From: Peromyscus leucopus
Lineage: Eukaryota; Chordata; Mammalia; Rodentia; Cricetidae
Direction: 5' to 3'
Assembly: GCF_004664715.2 (NCBI RefSeq)
Contig: NC_051063.1
Span: forward strand, 69,488,518 to 69,552,517
Length of the DNA: 64,000 nt
Shown here: positions 46,905-59,159 of the stretch, in pieces
Position numbering within the stretch: the stretch's first letter is position 1
How the letters are laid out: the number at the start of each line of letters is the position of its first letter
Program-made: the position numbers and the translations under genes
The notes under the pieces: generated by a model
What the model was told of the DNA's origin: nothing
Databases searched by the model: none
What the model saw: only the letters and a program-made list of their open reading frames with translations

Positions 46905-47420
46905 GGGAAGAAAGGAAAGCTTGCTAATAACTGAACCATGAGAGGTAATTTAAGGAAAAGATTTCATTTCAGTTAATGAATGATTTATGAAAAATGCAAA
47001 CAAATGCAGCCCTCTGCTACAATTACAGTCGCATTTCAAAACAGGGGACTCACTGTCTCATTAATCACAGATTCAAACTAATCCCCCCAAAAGGGACTCA
47101 ACTGTGAAGCATTTGATTGGCTAACCCACGAATTTGTACACTCATTACCAAAGAGATGTTCATTGTTTGGGAATTTAGGTGCCAAGGTCACAGAACACGC
47201 TAAAACAAAGTATGCATGAGCAAATTCTCAAATTATGGTGCTCATAACCAAGAACCGAGCTGATCTTCATAATAGTTTTTAAATTCACGTTGATTCATGC
47301 TTAATGGATTATTTTCCCTACAGATGGGTTATTACACATGGTGGGAATAATTGCTTTTCCAGTATAATGTTTGGTGGGATTAATTAAGTCCTGTTTGTTT
47401 CCTCTCAAGATAATACAAGC
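46905..47420. promoter_or_regulatory. Candidate conserved non-coding element
   Basis: About 500 bases of AT-rich, repeat-free sequence. It has an octamer-like ATGCAAAC (46994-47001), the palindromic homeodomain pair TAATGGATTA (47302-47311), a TTAATTAA (47380-47387), an inverted CCAAT-like ATTGGCTAA near 47116 and several TCATTA/TAAT cores. This motif density and lack of transposon debris are what one sees in developmental enhancers inside large introns. Function is inference only. Confidence 0.4.
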
Positions 47421-47424
47421 AGAA

Positions 47425-48820
47425 TCTTGAAATGAGTAATATTCCAAGGAGGAAGTGGAGGAGATGGCATCACTGTAGGTAGCAAGAAGTGGGATTGCCT
47501 GCTCTGGCTCCAACCTGCCTGCAGAATGCGTGGCAGTGGGGTGCTATGGCTCTCTTCTCAAGAATGCTCCCCTCTCTTCCTCTCTCACTGAATGGATTTC
47601 CGCTGCAAGGTTTTCTCAAGTTAATGCCAGGAAGGCTTGGTTTATGTTTTCAATGCTCTGAAGTGCTTAAATAAAGTTGCAGAGAAACAAAATTCATTAT
47701 TGTTACATAGGCAGGGGAATATAGGGTGATTTAAAGGAGTCCTGTATGGCCCTAACATTTGTTAACATGTGTTGGTTAATTCTGAAGACTTGAAGAGAAT
47801 TCTCCACACGGTATTCCTTCCTCAGCCTCGTTAGCAAAGCCCTCGGCTGTTTCTCCTCTCCCCTTAACCTCGGCGTATCCTTTCTTCTCTTATTACACAT
47901 CTCCCCTCTGGAACTAGAATTCCTTACTTGGCTGGCCCTTCCATTGTCTCTCAGCCATCAACCAAGTATTCTGGGTGTCCCTTGCTTCTGAGTTGCAAGA
48001 GTCCTTCCAGGTTGCCACTGCTATGCCCTACTGTCCTGGAGGCATTGCAAATCAGCCATGCCTCCAGTGGAATTTCCAACTCAGGCACACGGTGTGCAGT
48101 CCAGGATAGCTGATCCAATCTTTCATGTGGAGACAACCACACGGCCCCACCTCTAGCCACCCACAAGCTCACAGGAGCTCATAGAAGATGCTCTGTGCAG
48201 ATGTGTTTCCAAAGCTGCTCTCCTTCCTCATGTCTACAGACTCAACTCTACCAACTCTTCAATAAGTTGGGAACAGCTCCCTTCTCTGTGCATGGCACCC
48301 AAGGACCTTCTCTGCTGCCCTGTTTCTGCTGGCCTTCATGGCTTTGACCTAGACCAGTCAGGTATAGGCTTGGCCTTTCTCTGGGCCAGACATTTAGAAA
48401 TTCAGCACTGAAGTGGACAGAGGAGATGGTGCCTTTCCCAGAGGCTCTGGACTCAGACTGTGTCCTCATCATTCATGATGGAGTCTTGACAGAACACCTG
48501 GCCAAGCATCTTGACCTTGACCTAACAAGAGAACAACAGATGCAACTGGGAATAATCTGTCTTGCAAATCAGACCAGTGTCTGGATCAGCTCACTGGGTA
48601 GCGGCAAGAGAAACATAGGCCTGGGCCTGAGGACCCCCAAAAAGAACTGAGCAGCAGTATTCTGCAGGGAAGAACCTGGCATCAGGTATCACATGTCCTG
48701 TCTATCCTGGTGCAAAATGGTGACATGTCCTTGGTGTGTATGATGTGTGCTACCGCCAAAGGATATAAAATGAGGCAAATGTAGACTTTTTAAATGGGAA
48801 GAGGCCATGAGAATCTTGTA
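47425..48820. other. Intron sequence with no recognised element
   Basis: No repeat family recognised. Overlapping short frames on both strands near 47928-48172 look like chance. Confidence 0.4.
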
Positions 48821-48824
48821 GCTT

Positions 48825-48925
48825 GCACAACACCCACCCCTTTAACAGATAAGGAAAGAAAATCCCAGAGAGATTAAGAAACTGTTCCCAAATTACATAT
48901 TAGGCTGTAAGAAAGTCACCACCTG
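48825..48925 (-). repeat. MIR-like fragment
   Basis: cacccctttaacagataagg, aaagaaaatcccagagagat and taagaaactgttcccaaatt resemble the reverse of the MIR core (gaggaaactgaggcccagag block). Short and diverged. Confidence 0.5.
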
Positions 48926-48929
48926 CTCC

Positions 48930-51280
48930 CCTAAACAGATCCCTGCTACATTATCGAGGTTTATTTAAAATCACAACTATCAGCATCCAAGAGAAAGAGA
49001 TGTAAATATTTATCACAATGCTGACTTCAGCTTTTTCATGTTGTCAACACTTTAGTTACACTTCTAACAGTTTTTCAAAGAACAGAAGGAGCTACGTGTA
49101 TTACAGCAATCCAGTTCCGTACCTAGGCGTGAAGCAGGGATCCTGGCCCTGACTTAGCAGGTAGCTGCAGGCTGTGTTTATTTCAGGACTTCTCTTCATG
49201 GCCCCGAGCCTTTCCCATCATGGTTCTGCATGTTACCTTTATTAACTAGGACAATTCACATAAAATACAACACTTGGTGCAGACTGCAGACTCAGGAATG
49301 AACAGGAAGTCCAACTGTAAATAAAACCATTCTAATCTGTGACAACCCTGAGACATGTTTATCTCATGGAAGGAAGAAGGGGACAGACAGACTTCGGGAA
49401 TTGAGATGGGGTCAGAAGAAATGAGAAGAAACCCAGGGAGCCTCCACACCTGTACTAGAGGGAATATCACTCAACAATTCTTCAAAAGAAGGGACCAGTG
49501 TTGGAAGGAGAGATAATGCCAAGGAAGTACATGATGTCCCACTGAAGACAGAGAGCCAGAGTAATAGATGGATTCTGCCAGAAGGATGGTCCCCTCCGGC
49601 ATCACCAGGTTATCAGAAATGAAGGTGCTTCCCACTTTTCTTTCTGCTTTCTTTTTCTTTCTCTACCAAGTGTGGTCTCAGCATCGTGCTGCTACCAAGA
49701 GCCAGCTCATTTGCTCCTTGAGCAAGCAAGTACTCCTCCTTTTCCTCTCCCGCCCATGACCCATCCCTCTAAGAGCAGACTGAATAGGACATGCTGTGTC
49801 ATAGAGAGGTGGACGGGTAGAGCAGCACATTTTGGTCAAGGGTACATGTCTACATGAAGGACAAGCATTGCCTCTATATGAACAGGGAGAGACCAGGAAC
49901 CCAGTCCAGGCTGGGTATAGCAAGGGAAGCTGCTGGTGGCACATGAAAGCAGGAGTGACATTTTAGTGTCCCGACCATGACAGCTGTGTTCCTTCACAGG
50001 CCCAGAACAGTTCAGGGAGGGACCCAGGCAGCTCCAGTGGTTTCTCGAGGAAGGTAGACACTGACTTCTTAGCTACTGCTCTCCTCTGCAGTGAAGAGTT
50101 AGCTTTTGGCTGCAGGACTCTGTGCCACACAAGCAAGCCACTCCTGTTTGTCACAGGCTTTCTGGAAGATTGAAGATCCTCCAAAGGAGGCTTCGCCATC
50201 ACCAAAGCCCTGGTACTTAGGTGTCACCAGCTCTCATCTTCTTTGTGCCATGCATCAAGGCCTCTGTCCTGATCCTCCATATCCCTCTCCAGCACGCTTG
50301 GAACTCACAGACCCCTCTCTCTGTTTTGCCAGGGTTTGGGGCAGCAGGTCTGTTAGCTTCCTAGCTTTGCTATCGGAGGCTTTCACATTACAAATTGAAC
50401 CTGTCAAGAGGGGGCTTCTCATCTCTGTTTTTAATATCCTTAACAACTCAAAGGCAGCAAATGGGTGGCCAGGAGACAGGGCATGAAATCTGTCTGCCGA
50501 TATCAACTCTCAGCAGGTCAAATGTCACTTCACATCACTGGCAGTTCTTCCTAGGGAAACAGGAGACTTAAAGCCCATGGCTGCAGGCAAGCTGCAGGAA
50601 CGACTTTATTTCTTTTTAAATAAATGCGATCAATAGCACAGCTGACAAGCAGGCTTGCTATACCTTTAATCAATCAACAGGAATGCAAAGTTTACAATGA
50701 TGCACACAGCCACACTCCCAAGAACAAGCTGGTCACAGAGAACGACAGCACACCTGTATTTTGTTGGCTGCCAACTCTAGTTCCTTCTCAGCCTGCCTTC
50801 CGCTGCTTTAGCACTGTGCTTGATGCTGTCCCAGGCATGTTGCCCCAAAGGCCCTGTGATAAACGCTGGTGGCCCATTTCCCTGTTAAAAGCTTGTAAAA
50901 GACCCTGTTCATTGTTGCACAGCACTGTGACCCGTGAAGCTGACAGGAGAGCTTTTCCACAGTAGCAGCAGGGGACAGTGGATCCAGCACACTGCCTTAG
51001 TCTCCAATGTCCTGGGCCCAGGCAGAACATTGAGCCTTCTTCCCTGGAAATTGTTTAATGGGTGGCTAGGACCCACCTCCAGCTGAGGTGAGTATTTCCA
51101 GAATCCCCAGCAACCATTCCATCGAAGATTATAATAGATCAAGAACAATGAAGCAGTGAGCTAGAATGGTCACACTGGGAAGAAGACATAACAAAAACTG
51201 TCCCACATCAGAGCGGTCTAAAGAAGTGCTGTCAACAGCCACCCATGTCTCAGCTCAGGCCACAGTGGACTATGTCTGGA
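48930..51280. other. Intron sequence with no recognised element
   Basis: About 2.3 kb with no recognised transposon and no tandem repeat. Several opposing short frames exist, none above 126 codons. Confidence 0.4.
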
Positions 51281-51284
51281 TGTT

Positions 51285-51403
51285 GTGGGTTTTTGTTTGT
51301 TCTGACCTGTTTTGAGTCAGGGTCTCATGTAGTTCAAGCTGGTCTCTAATTCACTACATAGGGGGAGCGAACTCGGAACTTCTGATCCTCTTGCCTCCAC
51401 ATC
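51285..51403 (-). mobile_element. B1 SINE, diverged and 5'-truncated
   Basis: It shows ttttgagtcagggtctcatg, tagttcaagctggtctctaa, gcgaactcggaacttctgat and cctcttgcctccaca. This is the reverse of B1 with its 5' end lost. Confidence 0.75.
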
Positions 51404-52388
51404 TGTCCTCTGAGCAAAGCAGCTCACATCTTCATCCCATCAACTGTGCTTTTGTGCAAGAGACTCTCAGTTGCTCTTGCTGACTGCTGATGTTCCCAGC
51501 GAGATGGATGGGAGGGTCACCCGAGATTCCAGCTGTTCCTCTGAGCCCTTAGCACATTTCTGCCCTAATTATATCTGATCTCACGGTTTGGGGATGTGCT
51601 GAAGTATATGGAATGGACAAAGTTAACCAAGGAGCAACCCCAGCTGTGCCTCTGTTGGGGAGTCCTCATCTGTGCTCCTAGGTGAGATGTTCTGGTCCGG
51701 CTGCTTTGGCTCAGCCATACTCTTGTAAATAACCACTCACTGATGCCCTAAGTCAGGCTGATAAATTCACTGGTTCCCCAAGAGGAACTCTGGATGGTTC
51801 CCTAATGACCATATAACAGGTGGCTTTGAGTTCCAGCTAGCAATTCCATACTGAGCACATGTGCTTCCCAGGAGAGGGGACAGATGACACTTTCTCCATT
51901 TCACCCTTGCAACAGATCAGGGGGACCTACGTTAAAAATATTGCTAAAGCATTGTTCAAAATTTATTAAAATCACTGCTGATATTAATGATAAATTTTCT
52001 TTTTATGTTATTGCAAACCCTACTGGACAACCATTTTCCTGTAAAGAAGACAAGATTTGGAGTTGGGGCAAACCAACACTCTCTAATTAGCAGCCATTGG
52101 ATGTCCAACCAGCCTTGAGCAACAGCAATGCCAGTCACACAGCCTGCCAGACCACTCTCAGTGCCTGTACCAGGCTTCTTAAATGCTCCAGGATGCCTTG
52201 AGAAAACTATGCAAAAGACTGCAGCTGCCTGCCTTGGCTCCTGCAGGCAGAGCCTGAGCCAGGACTGTTTGAACGGTTTGTACCAGGCTTTGCGCAATCA
52301 ATCACAGCCTGGATGGGTCATTTCCACCTTGGTCAGAGTGGAAGTACATCTCCTGGTGGAAAGATACTAATTCTTGTGGCAGGGTTGT

Positions 52389-52520
52389 GATTGGTCCAAA
52401 GCACAAGCCTTAATAACTGTGATTGGTCCAAAATGAATAGCTGTGATTGGCAAGCAAATGGTGATTGGTCCCAACATTCCTGTTCGGTCTATATAAGCAG
52501 GCTGCTCCGCTCACTCAGAG
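52389..52520 (+). promoter_or_regulatory. Promoter-like cluster: four inverted CCAAT boxes and a TATA box
   Basis: GATTGG (reverse CCAAT, the NF-Y site) occurs at 52389-52394, 52421-52426, 52445-52450 and 52463-52468, each preceded by GT and three of them extended as GTGATTGGTCC. A TATATAAG follows at 52490-52497, 22 bases past the last box. An initiator-like TCACTCA sits near 52512-52518, at the right distance for a start site. Direction would be left to right, opposite to DOCK1. It may be the U3/R part of an unrecognised LTR or a cryptic promoter. A T-run at 52601-52613 lies about 95 bases downstream of the putative start. Confidence 0.5.
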
Positions 52521-52619
52521 TTGACTGAGAGACACTTCCCTGCGCTGCCTGCCTTGATATTGCAACATCAGAGCCAATCAAGACTTCTCTTAAATTGTCT
52601 TTTTTTTTTTTTTGTCTCC

Positions 52620-53945
52620 TTCCAGGAGGCCACACTGGGCTGGAAATAGGAAGAAGGAAGTGGCAGAACATCAGCCACGTTGGCAGTGGAGTCAGCTGGT
52701 AGCTGAACAAGCACTGGCCTGGGCAAGGGCAACTGTCCCTGACTATGGCCTGATCCAGCCGATTCAATGAAACCCCATCACAGGGAGGAACATGCACACT
52801 GCTGCCTGGTCCTCAACTGTTTCACAAGTGCCTTTCTCAGGTGACTGCACAGGCCTCTTCAGGTGGCAGCTTAATCCCACCAGCACCACTCAGGTGTCTG
52901 TCTAGAGGGGTGGCTTGATTCTGTGGGTTCCGTGCATACCAGATTTCTCTGGTCCAGAACAATGTGCGCCAGCAGCTTGACAAACAGAGTAGCTCAACAA
53001 ACCAGACACAACCCAGACTGATGTCAGCATCCCTGTAATGGATACTGCTTCCGATCCCCTGTGCTGGACACCCAAAGAGCCCAGCATGTATTCCCTAGGC
53101 CCTAGGCTCCCTTCTGTAAAAGCTGTGCAACCGTTCAACAGCTGAAGTAGTCCTCTGCCCTGGAGGCAGGGCAGGGGCAGTTGCAGTGGGGCCATGTCCA
53201 GCTTCTGATACCAGCTTCCAGGTATGCTCCCCTTCATGCACGGAGCCTGCAACCACAGCTGAAGAAGCGGTGAGGCAGATAAGAAGCAGCTCTCACTTAT
53301 CCAGAGCTAGGCCCTGCTCACCTGCAGCAAATAAAGGCCTAGAGCCCATGCTGTCTGGGATCCTACCCTGGAAGTAGGCCCCTGAATGCACAGAGGGCCT
53401 GTCCTGAGTAATCATGGCTAAGTCTGGTGCCCAGGCGGAGCATGCGGATCCGACAGTGACGGGTACCCTGCACTGTTCAGGCGGCAGCTGGAGGGGTTGA
53501 GAACATCCTATTGAGAAGGGGGGAGTAGAAGCAGAAACCACAGGAAGGTGGGGAGCTGATAGAAGAGAGCTATCAAGTCTTCAGAGCCAAGGGCCTCGGG
53601 CTCCAGGGCCCAGGGACCCCAAGCCTGTGCAGACACTGAAATGCTAAAAGGTGCTTCTTGCCACTGCTCTGTCTCCCTATTGCCCAGCTTGCTGCTCTCA
53701 GACAGTGAGAAACAAAGGTTCCTCGGGACCAGTGTTCCCACAGCTTCTTTCCCTCCCATGATTTCTATCGAGGAGAACCAAAGAGCCCTCAGCCAGTGGA
53801 TCTATTCCACCCTGAGACAGGATCCCTGGGGGTCTGGCTGTTACAGTAAAAGCAGTGGGAGATGTGAAATTCCAGGTACAGTGTGAACCCCAAAGAAAGC
53901 CCCCCTGACTGTGAGTCATGGGACCCCAGACCTCTATCTTGATAT
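52620..53945. other. Intron sequence with no recognised element
   Basis: GC content is higher than around it, and several short opposing frames (up to 116 codons) occur. No family or exon was recognised. Confidence 0.4.
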
Positions 53946-53949
53946 GAGA

Positions 53950-54460
53950 TCCTGGGCATTTATGCTAGAGAAATGAAAGCTTCTCTTCACACAGAAACGG
54001 TTCACAAATACCCATAACACCCAAATCTTTAAAAAGAAAAATGACCTTCAGTTGCTGTACAAAAAAAAAAAATCATTTTATCCACATTAAGGACTATTAC
54101 TTCAACAACACCAAAAGGAGTGAGTTGTTGTTACACCAACTTAGATGGATTTCAAAGGAAGTATGATAGGTGGGGGGAAAAGGGAGTCTTGAAAGGTGAC
54201 CAACTGTGCAATCCCATCTACATTCCTAGTCTAATAATGAAAAAATTACAGCTCTGGGGAGGAGACCACAGTTGTTAGGAATGCGGCAAGGTGAGGGGGA
54301 GGCTGTGGCCATGCACACAAAAGGAGAATTCTGTTTCTTGGTGGGGATTCCAGTTATAAAGGATGTTAGCTCTGGAGGGAACTGAGCAAAGAGCTTATGG
54401 AATCCATCTGCGTTATTTCTTACAGTTGCAAGGAAACTTACAACCAGTTCTGAATAGGAA
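53950..54460 (+). mobile_element. Ancient L1 (L1M4/L1ME type) 3' region
   Basis: It has atgctagagaaatgaaagct, cacaaatacccataacaccc, then ttagatggatttcaaaggaa, aactgtgcaatcccatctac, attcctagtctaataatgaa, attacagctctggggagg and gattccagttataaagga. The order matches old L1 ORF2 end and 3' UTR, heavily mutated. Confidence 0.75.
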
Positions 54461-54987
54461 GCTCTAAAAATGTAACGAAAACCTGCTTCCCCCCCAAAAC
54501 ACCTGTCATCTTTGTTTGAAGGATTACAGAAAAGGCTGTTTTATCTTCTATAGATATACGAGACAGAAAACCACAGGAAACTAGAAAAGAAGTAGGTTCT
54601 ATACAAAGGAAGACAATATGATCGTCTTTTAAAATGAATATGTTGCTTGTTTAAAATAGGATCTCCGGCATCTATTTCTGAAAAATCCAAGCATACAGGA
54701 AATCAACACAAGACCATACGTCAAGACTTTCTCAATAGAAGCAGACCCACAGAACAGAGAAGCCAAGAACCACCCAGAGTATTTAAGAGACTGAAAAACT
54801 GAACAGAGAAGTTTAGTGTCTGGTTAGTGAAAACAGAATGAGAATTCTATGACCGTAGTGAGTGGGTTTACTAGCAGATCACAGGACAGGAAAAAGAAAG
54901 TCATAACTTGTGTATACATCAGAAAAAGGATAGCTAGATTAACGCAGAGATAGAAAAGAATGGTAAATAACAGTAAAGCAAAGGAAG

Positions 54988-55260
54988 GGTCGGGGAGAAT
55001 ACCTAAAACACATGCCATGCACACGTGAGAAGCTGAGTATGAACCCCCAAAGCCCATGTAAAGCATGTCTGTTACCCAAGAGCTCCAATGGCAGGATGGG
55101 AGGGAGACAGGAGAATCTCTGGAAGCTTGTGGGCAGCTGGCTGAGTGTTCACAGTGATGAACAAGAGACCCTGTCTCAAACAAGGGGGAAGGGGAAGACA
55201 AGGTTGTCCTCTGACCTTTGTATGCACTTCATGGCACATCATATGCATGCCTGCTCATAC
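54988..55260 (+). mobile_element. B4 SINE, 3' portion
   Basis: The recognisable parts are atgtctgttacccaagagct, gacaggagaatctctggaag, acaagagaccctgtctcaaa, ggttgtcctctgacctttgt and the CA-rich tail. The tRNA-like head is poorly kept. Confidence 0.78.
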
Positions 55261-55316
<56 letters not shown>

Positions 55317-55320
55317 ACAC
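55261..55320. repeat. (CA)n microsatellite at a SINE tail
   Basis: About 24 perfect AC copies with ACAT interruptions at each end, continuing the B4 tail. Confidence 0.97.
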
Positions 55321-55879
55321 TTTAAAAAAAAAGGCCTTAGAAAGACATGTGATATGAAACCAAGGTCTGTCATGTAAGTATAAGAGTCCCAGAAGAAGAG
55401 AAAGAGAATGGGGTAAAAGCAGTAACAGAGGTACTAGGGTTCTCCCAAGTCTGAATAATGGGAGCATAGAAACAAACACATAAATGTTCACACAGTAAGT
55501 GATGCAAAACCACACTCACCTATAAAGGTGAACATCGGCAAGCTACTGAAGAATTAAATGTGCTTAGTTATTTCTGGTGAAATGATCAACTAAATAACCC
55601 TGTGGAGTGGCAGTGACCTGTCCCATTCGCATATCTACTGCAAAGAACCTATCTTAAAGACACACTGTCAACACTGCAAAGATGAATATACAGGGCCACT
55701 AGATAAAGCCCTACCTAGTGAAGTCAAAGACTGAAAATACTAGAAGACTCAATGGATCACTACACGCACACCCAACAGCCAACAGTACAGAGGAAGGGAC
55801 AGTGAGAAACACCAGCATGCAGCTGCAGACCTGTCTCCAGAGTGCTAATTCACATGAAAGAGGGCAGCGGAAAAAAATT

Positions 55880-56055
55880 GCCCACAGGTGGTGCTTGATG
55901 GCTCAACATCCAGCCAGCCCAAGCAGCAAGCTTCTTGTTCACTCAGGGACCTTGTCTTGAACACAAAAAAGTGGGAGGGTAATAGAGCAAGACCACAAAT
56001 ACCATACTCTGACCTCTGAATGTGTACACATGAGTGCATTCACCCACACATCATG

Positions 56056-56062
<7 letters not shown>
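55880..56062 (+). mobile_element. B4 SINE, 3' portion
   Basis: It shows cttcttgttcactcagggac, cttgtcttgaacac, ctctgacctctgaatgtgta and a CA-rich tail. The head is not recognisable. Confidence 0.65.

Positions 56063-56102
<40 letters not shown>
56063..56102. repeat. (CA)n microsatellite at a SINE tail
   Basis: 20 AC copies directly after the B4 tail. Confidence 0.97.
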
Positions 56103-56104
<2 letters not shown>

Positions 56105-56519
56105 CACTAACATTCAGTCATCTAATCAAAATAAAACTGGGGTTGGGATTATGTGCATTTATTTATATCAAAATTAAGCAGTGATGTATATGTAAACGAA
56201 AAACTAGTAACAGTGGTTTCCTGTTGAGGAAGAAAGAGACAGAGATGAAAGTAGTGTGCAAACACCTGATTATTATCTCTGAACCTCATAATTATAACAA
56301 AAATGATGAAGACAATCTTTTTGACTAAAAGTCAAAAGCAATATGAAATCATTCTAAAAGTCGGGAGTGGTGACTTTCACTCATGGAAATCATTTTGTGC
56401 ACCTGAAAAGCACAGACCTGACTGGCAGGATACAGGAAACAAAACAAACTTGGTACGGAGTGATGGGCCTGTCATCTAGAAATGAGTCTGCACCTAAGAC
56501 ATGTATATTTTATATAACA

Positions 56520-56805
56520 TCCTAAATGCTATGCATTATAATATTCACTATGTGCGACACACATGCATACTATATGGACCATGCTAAGGACTGTGAGACA
56601 CATACCACATATAATACCCTCAACTCTGAGAAACATATCACATGCAACACTCTAGAGATTATGAGAAACATAACATATGTAAAATACTGAAGACTGTGAG
56701 GAAATACAATAACATTGTGAGAAATATGCCACATATAACATCCTAAAAGCAATAAGAAACACACTACATAACACCTAGACAACTGTGAGGAACATACTAC
56801 ATATT
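56520..56805. repeat. Degenerate minisatellite, unit about 33-36 bp, seven or eight copies
   Basis: Each unit has a ct-aa-gactgtgaga core then acataccacatataaca with changes. Examples are the stretches at 56580-56616, 56617-56650, 56651-56686, 56687-56712, 56713-56738 and onward. Unit lengths differ by indels, so it is old. The minus strand reads as repeated VLYVVC-like peptides, an artefact of the repeat. Confidence 0.75.
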
Positions 56806-56809
56806 GCTC

Positions 56810-58650
56810 CCTTTTATATTGTTTGTAGCCTATTTAGATTCTGAATTGACCTAGGAGAGAAAGTATTCATAAATGAACATTTTTTTTTATGGGGGCAATC
56901 ATGGTGCCCCCTTATGGTGGTGTGATAATCTTTTGTTTATGACAGAGAACTGAAATATTGGTGAATGGAAAGAAGCAATGTCTGAGTGTTCTATAAAATA
57001 ACTGTGAAAAAGGAAGGTGGGATAATAACTATAGGCAGCTTAGCTTGGCTTGAGAGTAGCTAAAAATCAACAGATGGTTCTAGAAGAAGTTCTTGCTCCA
57101 TCCTACCTTTCTACATATATGAAAGATTCCTTAATAGAAAGTTATATAAATAAAAACAAAATGCCATTTGGATTAACAACCCCTCACCAGGAGAAAAGAC
57201 ACACTGCCATCAACAGAGATACAGAATCCCAAAGATGGCATGATATCTACAAGATGCTAATAGAAAATATGGGTATAAGACTCAGATTCTAAATCTGAAG
57301 TTAAACAGAAGACCTTTATAGACTACTGATGAAGAGAGAATTTTAAATAATAGGATCTTGATATTTCTCGAGCAGAAAAGTAATGATTGCAGATGGGCAG
57401 CAAGGGCCACATCAAGGCTCGTCACCTCCTTTATATGAGGAGGGCATGAGGCGAAGGCTGGAAGTCATCTGAGAGACTGTAGGGAAGGGAGTATGGCAGT
57501 GGGCATCTTGGGGGACCAGTGTCATAGGAAGCCTGCTAGAAAAGCACACAGCACAATCCTATGAGCCAGCAAGAGGGAAACACCTGCTTGGCTTCTGAAA
57601 GACAGCTTGGAAGTCGGAAGCCAGCCTAGCCTCACCAGAGGCCCCTGATTTCCAATCAGCTTATTGACCAGATCAGTGTACTCAAGTCAGTTCACAGAGC
57701 CAAGATGGTGGCCTATTCACCACAAAGCCACCACACTCATTCAAGGACAGTCCCCAGTAGTTGTTCCCAGCAACATTATGAAGACCCCCAATGTCCGGCA
57801 GATAGTTTGACTTCATGTGCTGAGATGCCTGTGCCGAGGGGACAGTCCCTGCACTCCCCACTTTCCAGATTTGGCTGTTTCCTAAGGGGGCGGGGAACAC
57901 TGGATTGGAAGCAGCAGCTCCACCTGCAAGTCTGTGAGGGGAAACCAGGAAGTTTCTCCTGGAAGCCAGAAGCTGTGGTCTTCTATTTTCTGCTATTATA
58001 TGGTCATCTAATGACTAGGAATGCTTGAGGAGACCTAGAATAAGATACATTGGGCACAAAATTCAGTACTCCGAACTGAGCCATGACTGCATGATACCTG
58101 AATGTAAATCCAAGCGGCATTTGAAATTAACTGCTTTCCATGGATTTCTCAAAATGATTTTAGATTTTCTTTGGTAAAACAATAGGCTCACTTATTAAGG
58201 AAAAGCCCAGAAGAGGAATAAGGAACAGAGCCGGGCCAACAGGCATTTAAACACCATAAAGCCAGAGCAGTGTGGCCCTAACCAGAGAATAAGGGGTTAG
58301 TTGCATCACTGAAGCAGCCCCCAAATTTCCTCTAATGTTATTTCAAAAGTTGAATTGAACAGATTACTTGAAACTACAGTGAGAAATTATTTCATGAAAG
58401 GTGATGTAGTAACATGGACATTTTTAAAAGTTAATTTGACACACTCAGCACCAAATACCAAATTCCAGAAAAGTTAAAATTAGAATGTAAGATTAAAAAA
58501 TAAAATAGGAAAACCCCAAACTGAATAGTAAATGTGAGGTGGAAGAATACCAATATAGTGAAATTATGCAGAAAAAGATGAAATATGTGCAAAACATTAT
58601 ACCAGAAATACCAGACACAATTTTCAGAAAGCCATGCAAGTGAGATGGCA
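56810..58650. other. Intron sequence with no recognised element
   Basis: AT-rich, with no SINE, LTR or exon recognised. A T-run occurs at 56880-56889. Confidence 0.4.
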
Positions 58651-58653
58651 AAG

Positions 58654-58657
<4 letters not shown>

Positions 58658-58706
<49 letters not shown>
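58658..58706. repeat. (CA)n microsatellite
   Basis: 24 AC copies just left of a B2 SINE. Confidence 0.97.
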
Positions 58707-58707
<1 letters not shown>

Positions 58708-58784
58708 CCATAGATCTGCAAAGATTAATGCTGGCATCGTATAAAGTGCTGGTAAACTGCCTAAGAGCAAGGTTAAAGGCTCTA

Positions 58785-58998
58785 GTGAAGCCTCAGTGGT
58801 TCAGAATACCAGGTGCTCTTGAAGAGGACCCAGGTTCAATTCCCAGCATCCACATGGTGGCTCACAACCTCTATAACTCCAGTTCCAGGGTACCCAACAT
58901 CCCCTTCTGATCTCTGCAGGCAGTGCACACATGTAGTGCACAGACATACATGCAGACATTCACACATACACGACATAAAAAATAAATCTTTTTTAAAG
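58785..58998 (+). mobile_element. B2 SINE, near full length
   Basis: It reads gcctcagtggttcagaatac, ggtgctcttgaagaggaccc, aggttcaattcccagcatcc, acatggtggctcacaacctc, ccagttccagggtacccaac, tgcacagacatacatgcaga and aaaaaataaatctttttt. The Pol III B box is well kept (ggttcaattcc at 58833-58843). The AATAAA and T-rich end are typical of B2. It is the least diverged SINE in the window. Confidence 0.95.
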
Positions 58999-59159
58999 GG
59001 AAAAAAGATTAAAATATAATCAATACAAAGGGCCAAAGCAGGAGTTATAAGGAAAGTGAGTGAGAACTATTTTATGTTGCAAACAATTGACGAAATGCTA
59101 ATTAAATCAATATATGACAACTTTTATCATGGCATTAAACAAACTTTTCTTGTTTGAGA

